DNA of 64,000 nt, taken from NCBI GenBank assembly GCA_028280195.1, contig JANQMH010000102.1, positions 1 through 64,000 of the forward strand, given 5' to 3'. Position 1 is the stretch's first letter. Every line of letters begins with the position of its first letter. The translations under genes and the position numbers were made by a program. The notes below the pieces were generated by a model. It saw only the letters and a list, made by a program, of their open reading frames with translations. It did not search any database and was not told the DNA's origin. The stretch is from Exilibacterium sp. GTDB lineage: Bacteria; Pseudomonadota; Gammaproteobacteria; Pseudomonadales; Cellvibrionaceae. Below, one piece after another: positions 35,664 through 45,153 of this stretch.

Positions 35664-35801
35664 TTAAAGGGAGAATGCGGTAAAGCCTTGTCGAATGGCG
35701 CCGGCAGCGGAACGATGCGGTCGAAATCCATACGAGGGTGGATCGGCCAGCGTTTCTGCCACGAGCTGTAAGGCCTGCTCTTCAAGGGCTTGCGTCGCCC
35801 C
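35664..35801 (-). pseudogene. Group II intron reverse-transcriptase fragment
   Basis: In 45 residues the frame reads ALEEQALQLVAETLADPPS and YGFRPHRSAAGAI. This is the characteristic RT segment (SYGFRPxRSxxDAI) of group II intron-encoded proteins. It is bounded by stops and GC-rich compared with its surroundings. Only this short piece remains. Confidence 0.7.
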
Positions 35802-35860
35802 TCACGGGCCGCCACCAACACACCTGACCAGACACAAGCCATTACATACAAAAGCTGCGC

Positions 35861-37198
35861 CTATACAGCCTCGGCCGGCAAACTGTCCGAGCCGAACCCG
35901 GGCATATCGGTTTTACCGATATTATTCGCCATCCGCGCCAATTCCCCGCTATTTTCCCTGTCTATCATTCCCGGATACTTTTCCAGCCCCGGAATATGAA
36001 ACCGATGCATACCGATCAATTCGCGCGCCTGCTGTTGCAGGGGCCTGATATGCTTTGCCAGCACATCCTCCGCTGTGTTCTGCCAGCCCCTGTTGCCAAT
36101 CTGCGTATAGATGATATTGATCAGATCACTGCTCGAAGCGCAGCAGACATAGTACGCCCCGGTTATCGGGCTGGTTTCAAATACCGAAATATCCACCCCT
36201 TGCTGAAGCAGGCGGTTGGCGGCGTCTTTTTCGCGGATATCGCGCACAATCAGCCTCAGTATATTGGCCAGCTTGGCGAGATTGCTCGAACAGCCGATTA
36301 TCGGCCGGCTGGCCACGCCGGCGTCGGCGAACAGACAGGCCAGTTGCGCAGCCAAAGCGGCGCTGGAGATCGCGCCACTGGTCAGATCGGCATTTCTTTC
36401 CCGCCTCAGCACCTGACTCATCGCTTCAATGGCTTTGAGCGGTTCACCCTCATTGAAACTGCGGCTTTTATGATAGCTCAACTGCACCAGGTCTTTTTGC
36501 TTCAACGACGCACCTCTGAGATTCCAGGCAGCGGTGAGCCCGGTATTGATCTCGGACATGAAAGGCGTCATGGACGCCAGCAAATCCCCCATCAACCACG
36601 GCATATGTATCGATATGGCACCGGCGACACGGAAGCGTATATCGGCCGGCACAACGGCTTTGAACACCTTGGTCATCAGCCTGACGGCGGCGATCAGGCG
36701 CATGCCTCCGGCATCGATATCGCCGACTGGCAGACCGATCAGGTTGTCCAGAAACCTGTCGTTGTCGTAGTGCGCTATCAGCAAGGCATTGAAGGGCAGG
36801 CTGGCGCCATTGATACTGATACCAACTTTATTGTTGCCCATTTTATTCATCACCCCCGGCTTCCACTCCAGCTTTCTGCCGGCAAACAGGGCACGCAGGC
36901 TCTCCTGTGGCGCCTGCCGCAAGGCCGACTCCGCGGCACTGATGCCAGCCAGGCCGAGTTGTTCCAGCAGATTTTTGATCGCGCCGCGTTTATTGCGGAT
37001 GCTGTGCTGCCAGTTGCCGCGCTTGCTGCCGATCCAGTTGATCAGCGCCTTCCTCACCGCATCCTCATTGACCTGGGTACTGGCCCTGGCACAGTTCTCA
37101 ATGGTCTTATCAAGTGCTTTGAGCTCGCGACTGCGAGTCGACAGGGGACCGCCGTTGGTCGCAGCCAGCCATTCTTTGTACCCGATAATATTTGCCAT
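35861..37198 (-). CDS. Large protein of unknown function
   Basis: ATG 37198 (AGGGTGAG upstream) gives 445 residues. The N-terminus reads MANIIGYKEWLAATNGG, then an Arg/Lys-rich helix (AVRKALINWIGSKRGNWQ). A middle segment includes MRLIAAVRLMTKVFKAV and SIHMPWLMGDLLASM (hydrophobic, but probably not membrane-spanning), and the tail is acidic. There is no signal peptide, and no enzyme motif was recognised. It begins 14 bases downstream of an oxidoreductase remnant, so it lies at the right edge of the accessory region. Confidence 0.6.
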   Translation of the reverse strand: MANIIGYKEWLAATNGGPLSTRSRELKALDKTIENCARASTQVNEDAVRKALINWIGSKRGNWQHSIRNKRGAIKNLLEQLGLAGISAAESALRQAPQESLRALFAGRKLEWKPGVMNKMGNNKVGISINGASLPFNALLIAHYDNDRFLDNLIGLPVGDIDAGGMRLIAAVRLMTKVFKAVVPADIRFRVAGAISIHMPWLMGDLLASMTPFMSEINTGLTAAWNLRGASLKQKDLVQLSYHKSRSFNEGEPLKAIEAMSQVLRRERNADLTSGAISSAALAAQLACLFADAGVASRPIIGCSSNLAKLANILRLIVRDIREKDAANRLLQQGVDISVFETSPITGAYYVCCASSSDLINIIYTQIGNRGWQNTAEDVLAKHIRPLQQQARELIGMHRFHIPGLEKYPGMIDRENSGELARMANNIGKTDMPGFGSDSLPAEAV

Positions 37199-37211
37199 TC
37201 CGCTCACCCTT

Positions 37212-37600
37212 CTATTTGCCGTCCTGGGTCCAGCTGTCAAGGCAGGCGAGCGAACGGCGGAAAACATCCCCGCCGATCTGGTCGACTACTACATCGGCAC
37301 CGCGATCGGCGCTCGCCTCCAGCACCGCAGCCGCAAAATCCCCGCGCCGGTAATAGATGGCGAACTCGGCGCCCTGCTGCCGGCAAACATCCAGTTTCGC
37401 CGGGCTGCCGGCGGTCGCCACCACACGCGCACCGGCAACCCGGCCGAGCTGAATGGCGGCCGTGCCGACACCGCCGGCTCCGCCATGCACCAGCAACACC
37501 TCGCCGGCCTGCAGGTTTGCCCGCTGCAGGGCAAAGTGTGCGGTCTGGTAGGTGACCAGTATGCCCGCGGCAACTGGGTCGGCAACGATACCGTAGGAAA
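37212..37600 (-). pseudogene. Fragment of an MDR-family quinone oxidoreductase
   Basis: The frame includes AAGILVTYQTAHFALQRA, then VLLVHGGAGGVGTAAIQLG (the NADPH-binding GxGGVG motif of zeta-crystallin-type medium-chain dehydrogenases) and ADVVVDQIGGDVF. The N-terminal substrate domain and the last ~80 residues are absent. The upstream end is fused to the permease remnant in another frame. Confidence 0.7.
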
Positions 37601-38026
37601 AATCAGCACCAGCAAAGCGCTTACGCCAATGCCGAAGGACAGCATGATCGCAATGAGATCCTGCTCACCGGAAAGTACGCGGGGAATGGCAAACCAGAAG
37701 AAGAACACCAGTGCTATGAGGACATTGACATCACGGCAACCGACAGTTCCGAATGAATAACGCAGGATAAGATAGGTGGACAGTGTGCAGCGCGCCCCGA
37801 CCATGCCGGTCAGCACCCCGGTTATCGCCAGCACTTGGCAACCCAGCACAAAGCCTATCACCGCATCGTTGAAGCCCGCACCCTCGCTGATTTTGGCGGC
37901 CATCAGAAATCCCAGCACCGCAATGGTGCCGCCAATGATGATGACGGCAATACGGTAGGCGCTGGTACCCTGGTTTGCGGGCACCGGTCGATGAGAGTAG
38001 TCATCGCCGGGATGAAATTCAGACAT
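37600..38026 (-). pseudogene. Internally deleted NCS1-type permease fragment
   Basis: From ATG 38026 the N-terminus reads DYSHRPVPANQGTSAYRIA, followed by hydrophobic helices as in cytosine/allantoin permeases. After FGTVG (about 37740) the sequence jumps to another membrane segment (VNVLIALVFFFWFAIPRVL) and then runs into the oxidoreductase fragment. Only about 140 of an expected ~450 residues remain. Confidence 0.6.
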
Positions 38027-38359
38027 GGCGATTGCCCGACATGGCAAAACCCTGCAGGCGATAAAAAAGATTATTCACTCTCAGCGCCGCGCAGGGCCGC
38101 CGTTGCCATCGAGAAATTGCAGCACCGGGGCGACTGGCAGGAAGCAGCGCAAATACTCACCGAGGCCGCCACAAAAATACAGCCGGGTATTGTGGCCGTA
38201 AAGCAGTTCTGCCAGCCGCGCCACATGGCACTCCAGTCATTGCCTGATACCGGCCGCGGCCGGGCCAGCGCAGCGGGCCCGGATACTGAGGTAAGATTGG
38301 GGTCAACGCTCGTCAAACCGTCTATACAATAACATCATCCGCTATCGAGCGAGGCAGCC
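38027..38359. other. Gap before the transsulfuration operon
   Basis: A plus-strand frame without a start (AAVAIEKLQHRGDWQEAAQ, about 38090-38330) looks TPR-like and may be a gene fragment. The promoter for the cbs gene should lie near 38290-38350. Confidence 0.35.
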
Positions 38360-39748
38360 ATGCTGAACGTCAACCCTCCGGCAGACTCGGTGCTGGACCT
38401 TATCGGCAACACCCCCATGGTGCGGGTCAACCGCATGGATACCGGCCCCTGTTCCCTGTATCTGAAACTGGAAAGCCAGAACCCCGGCGGCTCCATTAAA
38501 GACCGCATCGGCCTGTCGATGATCGAGGCCGCCGAGCAGCAGGGCCTGCTCAAAGCCGGCGGTACGCTGGTGGAAGCTACCGCGGGCAACACCGGGCTGG
38601 GGCTGGCGCTGGTGGCCTACCAGAAGGGCTACCAGTTGAAGCTGGTGATTCCGGACAAAATGAGCCGCGACAAAATCATGCACCTGCAGGCCATGGGCGT
38701 CGAGGTGATCCTGACCCGCTCGGACGTGGCCAAGGGTCATCCGGAGTACTACCAGGATATGGCGCAGCGCATCGCCGCCGAAACCCCGGGGGCGTTTTTT
38801 ATCAACCAGTTCGGCAACCCTGCCAATGTGCAGGCCCACGAAACCACCACCGGGCCGGAAATCTGGGCGCAGATGCAGCAGGACGTGGACGCCTTTGTGG
38901 CAGGTGTCGGCTCGGGCGGCACGGTCACCGGCAACGGCCGCTTTCTCAAGCGCATGAACCCGGCCATCGATATCGTGCTGGCCGACCCCCAGGGCTCAGT
39001 TCTGGCCGAGGCGGTGGAGACCGGCACACCGGCCAAAGAGGCGGGCAGCTGGGTGGTGGAGGGCATCGGCGAGGATTTTGTGCCCGATATTCTCGATCTG
39101 TCGCTGGTGGATATGGCTTATACCATCGCCGATCGCGAGGCGCTGGCAGTGGTGCGCGAACTGCTGTTGCAGGAGGGCATTCTGGCCGGCACCAGTTCCG
39201 GCACGCTGATAGCCGCGGCGCTGCGTTACTGCCGCGCTCAGACCGCGCCCAAGCGGGTGGTGACTTTTGTCTGCGATACCGGCAATAAATACCTGTCAAA
39301 GGCTTACAATGACTACTGGATGAAAGACCACGGCTTTTTGCAGAAACCAAACTACGGCGACCTGCGCGACTTCATCTCCCACCACTATGTCGAGCACGAT
39401 GTCATTACTCTCAGGCCCGGCGATACGCTGATGGCGGCCTACGGCAAGATGAAGCTCTACGAAATCTCCCAGTTGCCGGTGATGGACGAGGACGGCACGC
39501 TGGTCGGTATCGTTGATGAAACGGACATACTGATGGCGGTAAATTCCAGGGAGGATCACTTTGGCGAGCCGGTATCGGGTATTATGAGCCAGAATCTGCA
39601 GACCGTCCCGCCGGCTGCCAAGCTCGACGACCTGATCCCGGTTTTCGACAGCGGTATGGTGCCGATTATCGCCGACGACAAGCAGTTCTACGGGCTGGTG
39701 ACCCGCATCGATGTTATCAATCATCTGCGCGAAGCGCTGGGGCACTGA
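38360..39748 (+). CDS. Cystathionine beta-synthase
   Basis: The 462-residue enzyme has a fold type II PLP domain: NPGGSIKDRIG (PLP Lys about 47), EATAGNTGLGLAL, the phosphate loop GVGSGGTVTG and GTSSGT. A C-terminal pair of CBS motifs follows (LRPGDTLMAAYGKM; ISQLPVMDEDGTLVGIVDE). It condenses serine and homocysteine to cystathionine in the cytoplasm. The CBS domain pair usually senses adenosyl ligands. The adjacent gamma-lyase completes reverse transsulfuration to cysteine. The eukaryote-like domain layout without a heme domain is common in gammaproteobacteria. Confidence 0.92.
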   Translation: MLNVNPPADSVLDLIGNTPMVRVNRMDTGPCSLYLKLESQNPGGSIKDRIGLSMIEAAEQQGLLKAGGTLVEATAGNTGLGLALVAYQKGYQLKLVIPDKMSRDKIMHLQAMGVEVILTRSDVAKGHPEYYQDMAQRIAAETPGAFFINQFGNPANVQAHETTTGPEIWAQMQQDVDAFVAGVGSGGTVTGNGRFLKRMNPAIDIVLADPQGSVLAEAVETGTPAKEAGSWVVEGIGEDFVPDILDLSLVDMAYTIADREALAVVRELLLQEGILAGTSSGTLIAAALRYCRAQTAPKRVVTFVCDTGNKYLSKAYNDYWMKDHGFLQKPNYGDLRDFISHHYVEHDVITLRPGDTLMAAYGKMKLYEISQLPVMDEDGTLVGIVDETDILMAVNSREDHFGEPVSGIMSQNLQTVPPAAKLDDLIPVFDSGMVPIIADDKQFYGLVTRIDVINHLREALGH

Positions 39749-39782
39749 AGCGGCACCCGGCGCCGGCGCCTGAGGAACAATC

Positions 39783-40949
39783 ATGTCAGACCCGAAAAGA
39801 CACGCTTTTGCCACCCGCGCCATTCACGCGGGCCAGGCCCCGGATCCCTCCACCGGCGCCATTATGACGCCGATCTACGCCACTTCCACCTATGTGCAGC
39901 AAAGCCCGGGAGTTCACCAGGGTTACGAGTACTCGCGCTCGCAGAACCCGACGCGCTTTGCCTATGAGAAATGCATCGCCGATCTGGAAAACGGCATAGC
40001 GGGGTTCGCCTTCGCCTCCGGCCTGGCCGCGGAAAACACCGCTCTGGATCTGCTCCAGGGCCGGGCCCAGGTACTGGCCATGGATGATCTCTACGGCGGT
40101 ACCTACCGCCTGTTCAAGCAGGTCAGGGAAAAAAACTCCACACTCGATTTCACTTTTGCCGATCTGAGCGATATCGCCAACCTGGAAGCCGCGATAACCG
40201 ACAATACCCGCATGATCTGGGTGGAGTCGCCCACCAACCCGATGCTGAAACTGGTGGATCTGGCGGCGGTGGCGCGCTTCGCCAAAAGCCGCGGCATTCT
40301 CACCCTGTGCGACAACACCTTCGCCTCACCCTATTTCCAGCGCCCGCTGGACCACGGCTTCGACCTGGTATTGCACTCGGCCACCAAGTATCTCAACGGT
40401 CACTCCGACATGGTCGGCGGCGTGCTGGTAACCGCCGACCGGAAGCTGGCGGAGCGGCTTGCCTATCTGCAAAATGCCACCGGCGCGGTACAGGGGCCGT
40501 TCGACAGTTTCATGGTCTTGCGCAGCCTCAAGACCCTGCCGCTGCGCATGCAGCGCCACGCCGCCAACGCCCAGGCACTGGCGCAGTGGCTGGAATCCCA
40601 CGATAAAATTGACAGGGTCATCTACCCCGGCCTCGCCAGCCACCCCCAGCACCAGCTGGCACGCACGCAGATGCACGGCTATTCCGGTATCATCACCTGC
40701 CTGCTGAAAGGCGGACTGGCGCAGTGCCGGGCCTTTCTCGAACAGCTGGAAGTATTCGCCCTGGCGGAGAGCCTGGGTGGTGTGGAAAGCCTGGTCGACC
40801 ACCCGGCAATCATGACCCACGCCTCGATTCCGGAGCCACAGCGGCGCCAGCTCGGCATATTCGACAACCTGGTGCGTCTCAGCATCGGCATCGAGGACGT
40901 CGACGACCTGCGCCGCGACCTGGAACAAGCGCTGGAAGTCAGTAACTAG
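39783..40949 (+). CDS. Cystathionine gamma-lyase / gamma-synthase family enzyme
   Basis: The 388-residue PLP enzyme of the Cys/Met metabolism family has YEYSRSQNPTRFA, FASGLAAENTAL, DDLYGGTYRLF and VLHSATKYLNGHSDMVGG (PLP Lys about 202), then SLGGVESLVDHPA. It follows the cystathionine beta-synthase gene by 34 bases, so gamma-lyase (cystathionine to cysteine, 2-oxobutyrate and ammonia) is more likely than gamma-synthase. Sequence alone does not fully separate them. Its TAG stop lies within CTAG array 2. Confidence 0.88.
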   Translation: MSDPKRHAFATRAIHAGQAPDPSTGAIMTPIYATSTYVQQSPGVHQGYEYSRSQNPTRFAYEKCIADLENGIAGFAFASGLAAENTALDLLQGRAQVLAMDDLYGGTYRLFKQVREKNSTLDFTFADLSDIANLEAAITDNTRMIWVESPTNPMLKLVDLAAVARFAKSRGILTLCDNTFASPYFQRPLDHGFDLVLHSATKYLNGHSDMVGGVLVTADRKLAERLAYLQNATGAVQGPFDSFMVLRSLKTLPLRMQRHAANAQALAQWLESHDKIDRVIYPGLASHPQHQLARTQMHGYSGIITCLLKGGLAQCRAFLEQLEVFALAESLGGVESLVDHPAIMTHASIPEPQRRQLGIFDNLVRLSIGIEDVDDLRRDLEQALEVSN

Positions 40950-40977
40950 TCACTAGTCTCTAGTAACTAGTGACTAG
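40943..40977. repeat. CTAG heptamer array 2
   Basis: The units TAACTAG, TCACTAG, TCTCTAG, TAACTAG and TGACTAG separate convergent genes. The first unit gives the TAG stop of the plus-strand gene. The TTA right after the last unit gives the TAA stop of the minus-strand gene. Confidence 0.85.
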
Positions 40978-42744
40978 TTATTTTCTTTCTGCTAACGCTG
41001 CGCCGTCGATGACGATCAGGTTGCCGACGTCGATGGCGCTGGCGGCGCGGCCGTTGCCGCGCATCTCGCTGAGAATGACATCGTCGCGGCCATCATTGTT
41101 GAGGTCGCCGGCCGCGGCGTTGAAGCCCAGCGTGTCGCCGGCATCGTTCTGCCGCTGCCCCCTGGCACCGAGGATATCGGTAATGCGCAAGACGGAGTTG
41201 GTCGGCTGCCGGCCCGGGCGTAAATCGACACGCTCGGGCCAGTTGCCGGCCCGCCCCCACAGTATGTGCACAACGCCGGCGTCCTCGCGCCCGCGCGGCA
41301 CTGCCAGAGGGGCGGCGACGCCCAGGTCGTCAATACCGTCGGCATCGAAATCACCGTGTAAAGCGGCGTCGCCGAAGGTGGAGCCCGATTGCGGTCCCAG
41401 CAGGGTGGTAACGCGCACATTGGCCGGTGGCGAATCCACATCCACGCTGCGGTCCTTCAGGTCTGCGGCGCTGAAGAAGATATGTCCGAGGCCGGCGTCG
41501 GCGCGGTCCGGCAGCACGTCGCCGCGCAAATCGCCGACAAACAGGTCCGCTTCGCCGTCGCCGTTATAGTCGAGCCCGCCAAGCAGCTCTTCACCAAAAA
41601 ATTCATTGCTGAAGACACCGGCCTCAGTACCGCCGTTCAACACCGAAATGCTGCCGGGCGCGCTGTTGTCGAGCCGGATGGTCAGGCCCTGCGGCCACAA
41701 CGCGCCGGCGGGAAAGTTATCGTCCCAGGCGATATAGACGCGGCCGCCGGGCGCACCGCCGCGGGCCTCGACCGAGCCCGCCGGCGCACCGTCCGCCACC
41801 AGGCCGGCGCTGGCGCGATCGAGGGCGGCGGCCACCAGCACTTCGCTGCGGCCGTTGCCATCCAGGTCAGCCAGCTCCAGGGTGGCACCAAAATGAAAAC
41901 CGTCGCTGCCGGCGGGCGGAACCAGTTTGGCGATATGCCCGGCCAGTGGGGTGGAACCGAAATCGTCCAGATCGATATTGGCATCGATACCGAGATGAGC
42001 GCCGCCTCTGACCACGTAAACCGCACCGCGATTGTCGCCCTCCTGGTCGGCGCCCACCACCAGATCGGCGACACCATCACCGGTGATATCGCCACTGCGC
42101 ACCCGCATGCCGAGGCGGCCGAATTCCTCGGCGCCGATAATGGTCAACACAGTGACCGCAGCGGGTGGGTCGGCCAGATCCAACTCCTCATTACTGGCCG
42201 CCAGGGTGCGCAGCACCGAGCCGCCAAAAACAATCGTCACAGCGCCGGCGCCGCGGCGGTCGGGGCGGGACGCGCGAAAGTTCTGGCGGCCAATGAGAAT
42301 ATCGGCAATGCCATCGCCGTTGACATCGTCCAGCCAGATATCGCTGCCGCTGATTTCCCTGCGCGCCGCACCGCTGATAATCAGGTAGTCACCGGAAAAC
42401 GCCGCCGTATCGAAGGTGGTGCCAATGGTGCCGTCGCCGAACATCAGATAGATCTCGCCGGCCGAGACGCGGTTATTCGGCGATGCCAGAAAAGAAGCCA
42501 TGGCGTAATCGCGAAAGCCATCGCCATTGCTGTCGGCGCCACTGCTGACCGGCACGCCGAAGCGACCCTCGGCGGCGGCGCCGTATACGCGGATAAGGCC
42601 GTCGTCGGTATCGAAACGGGCCAGATCCAGCCCGGAGAACTGCGGCTCGCCGGAACCGTCATCTGAATCACTGGAACCGCCGCAACCGATCTTCAAGGAG
42701 GCCAGCAGGACAATCAAAAGTATGGAAAAAAAGGAGTTGCTCAT
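40978..42744 (-). CDS. FG-GAP repeat lipoprotein
   Basis: The product has 588 residues with a type II signal (lipobox LKIGC, about residue 21) and a Ser/Asp-rich linker. About seven FG-GAP (integrin alpha-like) repeats follow, each with a Ca-binding loop such as DSNGDGFRDYA, DVNGDGIADILIG, DITGDGVADLVVG, DYNGDGEADLFVG and DLNNDGRDDV. A beta-propeller on the cell surface or outer membrane is expected. Roles in adhesion or ligand binding are typical of the family but not proven here. It is monocistronic. Confidence 0.85.
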   Translation of the reverse strand: MSNSFFSILLIVLLASLKIGCGGSSDSDDGSGEPQFSGLDLARFDTDDGLIRVYGAAAEGRFGVPVSSGADSNGDGFRDYAMASFLASPNNRVSAGEIYLMFGDGTIGTTFDTAAFSGDYLIISGAARREISGSDIWLDDVNGDGIADILIGRQNFRASRPDRRGAGAVTIVFGGSVLRTLAASNEELDLADPPAAVTVLTIIGAEEFGRLGMRVRSGDITGDGVADLVVGADQEGDNRGAVYVVRGGAHLGIDANIDLDDFGSTPLAGHIAKLVPPAGSDGFHFGATLELADLDGNGRSEVLVAAALDRASAGLVADGAPAGSVEARGGAPGGRVYIAWDDNFPAGALWPQGLTIRLDNSAPGSISVLNGGTEAGVFSNEFFGEELLGGLDYNGDGEADLFVGDLRGDVLPDRADAGLGHIFFSAADLKDRSVDVDSPPANVRVTTLLGPQSGSTFGDAALHGDFDADGIDDLGVAAPLAVPRGREDAGVVHILWGRAGNWPERVDLRPGRQPTNSVLRITDILGARGQRQNDAGDTLGFNAAAGDLNNDGRDDVILSEMRGNGRAASAIDVGNLIVIDGAALAERK

Positions 42745-42803
42745 GGCTTACCGCAGTCGTCAATTACGGCAATGAGATTAACAAACCGCCCTGCACTTTA
42801 GTG

Positions 42804-43703
42804 TTATGACTTTGTAAAAATCGCCTTCAACAGCTTCGGAAGTTGACCCATGACAATAACATTGCCAAACATCACCAACAACAGACCCGCAAACGCGCTC
42901 GCCTGCCAGCGATAGCCTTCGAAAACCGAGGACAACAACAGCGCGATAACCGGGAACAGCACCGTTGCGTAGGCAGCCCGGCTCGGGCCGAGACGCGCCA
43001 CCAGTGTCAGGTAAGCGCTAAAGGCAACTATGGTGCCAAACACGGCGAGATACAGCAGCGCGATCCAGTAGCGCGGCGCCGGGTCCCATACCAGCGGCTG
43101 GCGCGTGAAGACCAGTATCAGCACCAGCAGCAGGGTGCCGTATACCATGGAATAGGCGCTGGCAGTGAGGGGCTTGATGCCCTTGCGGCTGTTGCGCGCG
43201 GAAATCATATTGCCGAGAGAAAACAGGTAGGTACCCGCCAGGGCCAGGGCCAGACCGTTGAAATAGCCGGCATTCCACTGTTGCGCCAGCTGCCCGGAAA
43301 AAATCAGCCCCAGGCCCGCCACCCCCAGCACACCGCCGAGTGCGATCGACACAGGAATCCGCTCTTTCCAGATCAAGCGATTGTTAATCGCATTGACGAT
43401 GGTGGCCAGGGAAAACACCACCGAGACGATACCGCTGGGCATATACAGCGTGGCATTGTAAAAACAAATAAAATTCAGCGAAAACAGGCACACACCCTGC
43501 AACAGAAAAAAGCCGTGATCGCGGGCGCCGGTGGGCTGCAGCATTTTCAACAGATACAGGCCCGGCAACAACAGCCCGACGGCCAGCACAAAGCGGTAAA
43601 AAATCGATACCACCACCGGCACCACCGGCAACTGAAAGTAAACGGCGATCCAGCTGGAGCCCCAGATGAGTACGGTAGCGGCATAGACAACGGCGGTGGG
43701 CAT
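42804..43703 (-). CDS. EamA/DMT-family transporter
   Basis: The product has 299 residues and ten hydrophobic helices in two EamA halves. It starts with AATVLIWGSSWIAVYF (the typical WGSxW of DMT proteins), and the second half starts near ALALAGTYLFSLGNMISAR. Members export amino acids or metabolites. The substrate is unknown. The gene is isolated. Confidence 0.88.
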   Translation of the reverse strand: MPTAVVYAATVLIWGSSWIAVYFQLPVVPVVVSIFYRFVLAVGLLLPGLYLLKMLQPTGARDHGFFLLQGVCLFSLNFICFYNATLYMPSGIVSVVFSLATIVNAINNRLIWKERIPVSIALGGVLGVAGLGLIFSGQLAQQWNAGYFNGLALALAGTYLFSLGNMISARNSRKGIKPLTASAYSMVYGTLLLVLILVFTRQPLVWDPAPRYWIALLYLAVFGTIVAFSAYLTLVARLGPSRAAYATVLFPVIALLLSSVFEGYRWQASAFAGLLLVMFGNVIVMGQLPKLLKAIFTKS

Positions 43704-43838
43704 AAGCTGTCGGTTTCCTTATTTCTATATCCTGAATGCCATCCCGGAGAGATCACAGCAAGCCGCAGTATTGCGCCCCGGCCGGCCGAAGGTATTGCAG
43801 GATATTGCTGTTTGCAGCGACGGCCGGCAGCTTCCAGA

Positions 43839-43993
43839 AGCTGTTGCATAACTCTCGGCCGTAGCGAGGCGAGTGATAAATGGCGCTGTTGGCGGCGTTT
43901 TTTGCGGCGAATAGTGGTGCTATTTAACGAAAGAAACGCCGCCAACAGCGTTATTTAGCGCCGCCGCAGTAGGTCGAGAGTTATGCAACAGCT
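43839..43993. mobile_element. MITE-like inverted-repeat element (155 bp)
   Basis: Perfect 19-base terminal repeats (AGCTGTTGCATAACTCTCG at 43839 and its complement at 43975) enclose a second inner inverted repeat (CGCTGTTGGCGGCGTTT with AAACGCCGCCAACAGCG). The whole could fold into one long hairpin. There is no transposase gene. It ends one base before the stop codon of the ribbon-helix-helix gene. Confidence 0.7.
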
Positions 43994-43994
43994 G

Positions 43995-44228
43995 CTAATC
44001 ATTCAGCTTGCCGGCACTGTCATCAACAGCGCCATTATCGACAATAACATCAACAACTTCGGTACTGACCTGCTGCACCAGCTTGACCCGCCCCGCCTTT
44101 ACCAGAGCGTCGCGCAGCACATATTCGATTTGCGCGTTGACACTGCGCAACTCATCGTCGGCCCAGCGCTGCATGGCGGCCAGCACGTCGGCATTGATGC
44201 GCAGGGGGTAGGCTTTTTTCGCCACCAT
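43995..44228 (-). CDS. Arc-like ribbon-helix-helix DNA-binding protein
   Basis: The product has 77 residues. KKAYPLRINADVLAAMQRWADDELRSVNAQIEYVLRDAL is the Arc/MetJ-type ribbon-helix-helix domain (strand, then two helices). A weakly conserved acidic tail ends at the edge of the MITE-like element, which may have replaced the natural end. It lies 21 bases downstream of the SPFH gene in the same direction. Such pairs of SPFH protein and Arc regulator are common, and the regulator probably represses the operon. Confidence 0.85.
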   Translation of the reverse strand: MVAKKAYPLRINADVLAAMQRWADDELRSVNAQIEYVLRDALVKAGRVKLVQQVSTEVVDVIVDNGAVDDSAGKLND

Positions 44229-44249
44229 CGATTACCCGCAGGTTGCTAA

Positions 44250-45104
44250 CTAGTAGAGCGAACCGGCATTAACAACCGGTTGTGTGTTTTGATCGCCGCA
44301 AAGTACCACCATCAGGTTGCTGACCATGGCCGCCTTGCGTTCTTCATCCAGGTCGACGACATGCTGTTGCTTCAGCTTTGCCAGCGCCAGCTCTACCATG
44401 CCCACCGCACCCTCGACAATTTTGTGCCGCGCCGCCACGATGGCGCTGGCCTGCTGCCGCTGCAGCATGGCCTGGGCAATTTCCGCTGCGTAGGCCAGAT
44501 GGCTGATACGCGCCTCAATAACCTCCACCCCGGCCTTGTCGAGGCGTGCATGTATTTCCTTGCGCGCCAGCTCGGCAATTTCGCGGGCATTGCCGCGCAG
44601 GCAGATCTCTTCCGCCTCATGATTGTCGTAGGGGTAACGGCTGGCGAGATTGCGGATGGCGGCCTCGCTCTGAATGGTGACGAAGTTTTCATAGTCATCC
44701 ACCTCGAAGACCGCCTCGGCAGTATCCACCACGCGCCAGACCACAACCGCGGCAATCTCGATAGGGTTGCCACTTTTGTCATTGACTTTCAGTTTGCCGC
44801 TCTCGAAATTGCGCACCCGCAGCGACACCCGGGTTTTGCTGTACAGTGGGTTAGCCCAGCGCAGCCCAGGATTGCGGTCGGTGCCGGCGTACTTGCCGAA
44901 TAACTGCAATACCCTGCCCTGGTTGGGATGTACCAGATACAGACCGAACCAGCAGATAAACACCACGACAGCCCCAAGCGCGACCACCACTTTCAACAAT
45001 ATCGGCAGCATCACAATGCCCGCGACGGTGGCAACCTGCAGCGCCAGCAGCGGCACAATCATGACGTAACCCGAGGTAGAGGCAGCGCTTCGTTCTTTTA
45101 TCAT
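44250..45104 (-). CDS. SPFH/Band 7 membrane protein
   Basis: ATG 45104 (GGGAGA upstream) gives 284 residues; a longer frame from 45278 is open but has no ribosome site. Two N-terminal hydrophobic stretches (about 12-55) are followed by the SPFH domain. Its features are [55 protein letters not shown] and [17 protein letters not shown] coiled-coil segment and [18 protein letters not shown] complete it. SPFH proteins form large ring or cage complexes in membranes. The local function is unknown. Confidence 0.9.
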   Translation of the reverse strand: MIKERSAASTSGYVMIVPLLALQVATVAGIVMLPILLKVVVALGAVVVFICWFGLYLVHPNQGRVLQLFGKYAGTDRNPGLRWANPLYSKTRVSLRVRNFESGKLKVNDKSGNPIEIAAVVVWRVVDTAEAVFEVDDYENFVTIQSEAAIRNLASRYPYDNHEAEEICLRGNAREIAELARKEIHARLDKAGVEVIEARISHLAYAAEIAQAMLQRQQASAIVAARHKIVEGAVGMVELALAKLKQQHVVDLDEERKAAMVSNLMVVLCGDQNTQPVVNAGSLY

Positions 45105-45153
45105 AACCAGTCTCCCATTGGATCTGCTCTTGGTGGATCCGTTTTCTCTTGGG

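Noticed and set aside
35582-35851. Minus-strand ORF of 89 residues as a toxin upstream of 35242-35577
   Set aside because: Another frame of the same DNA encodes a clear group II intron RT segment, so this frame is a shadow.
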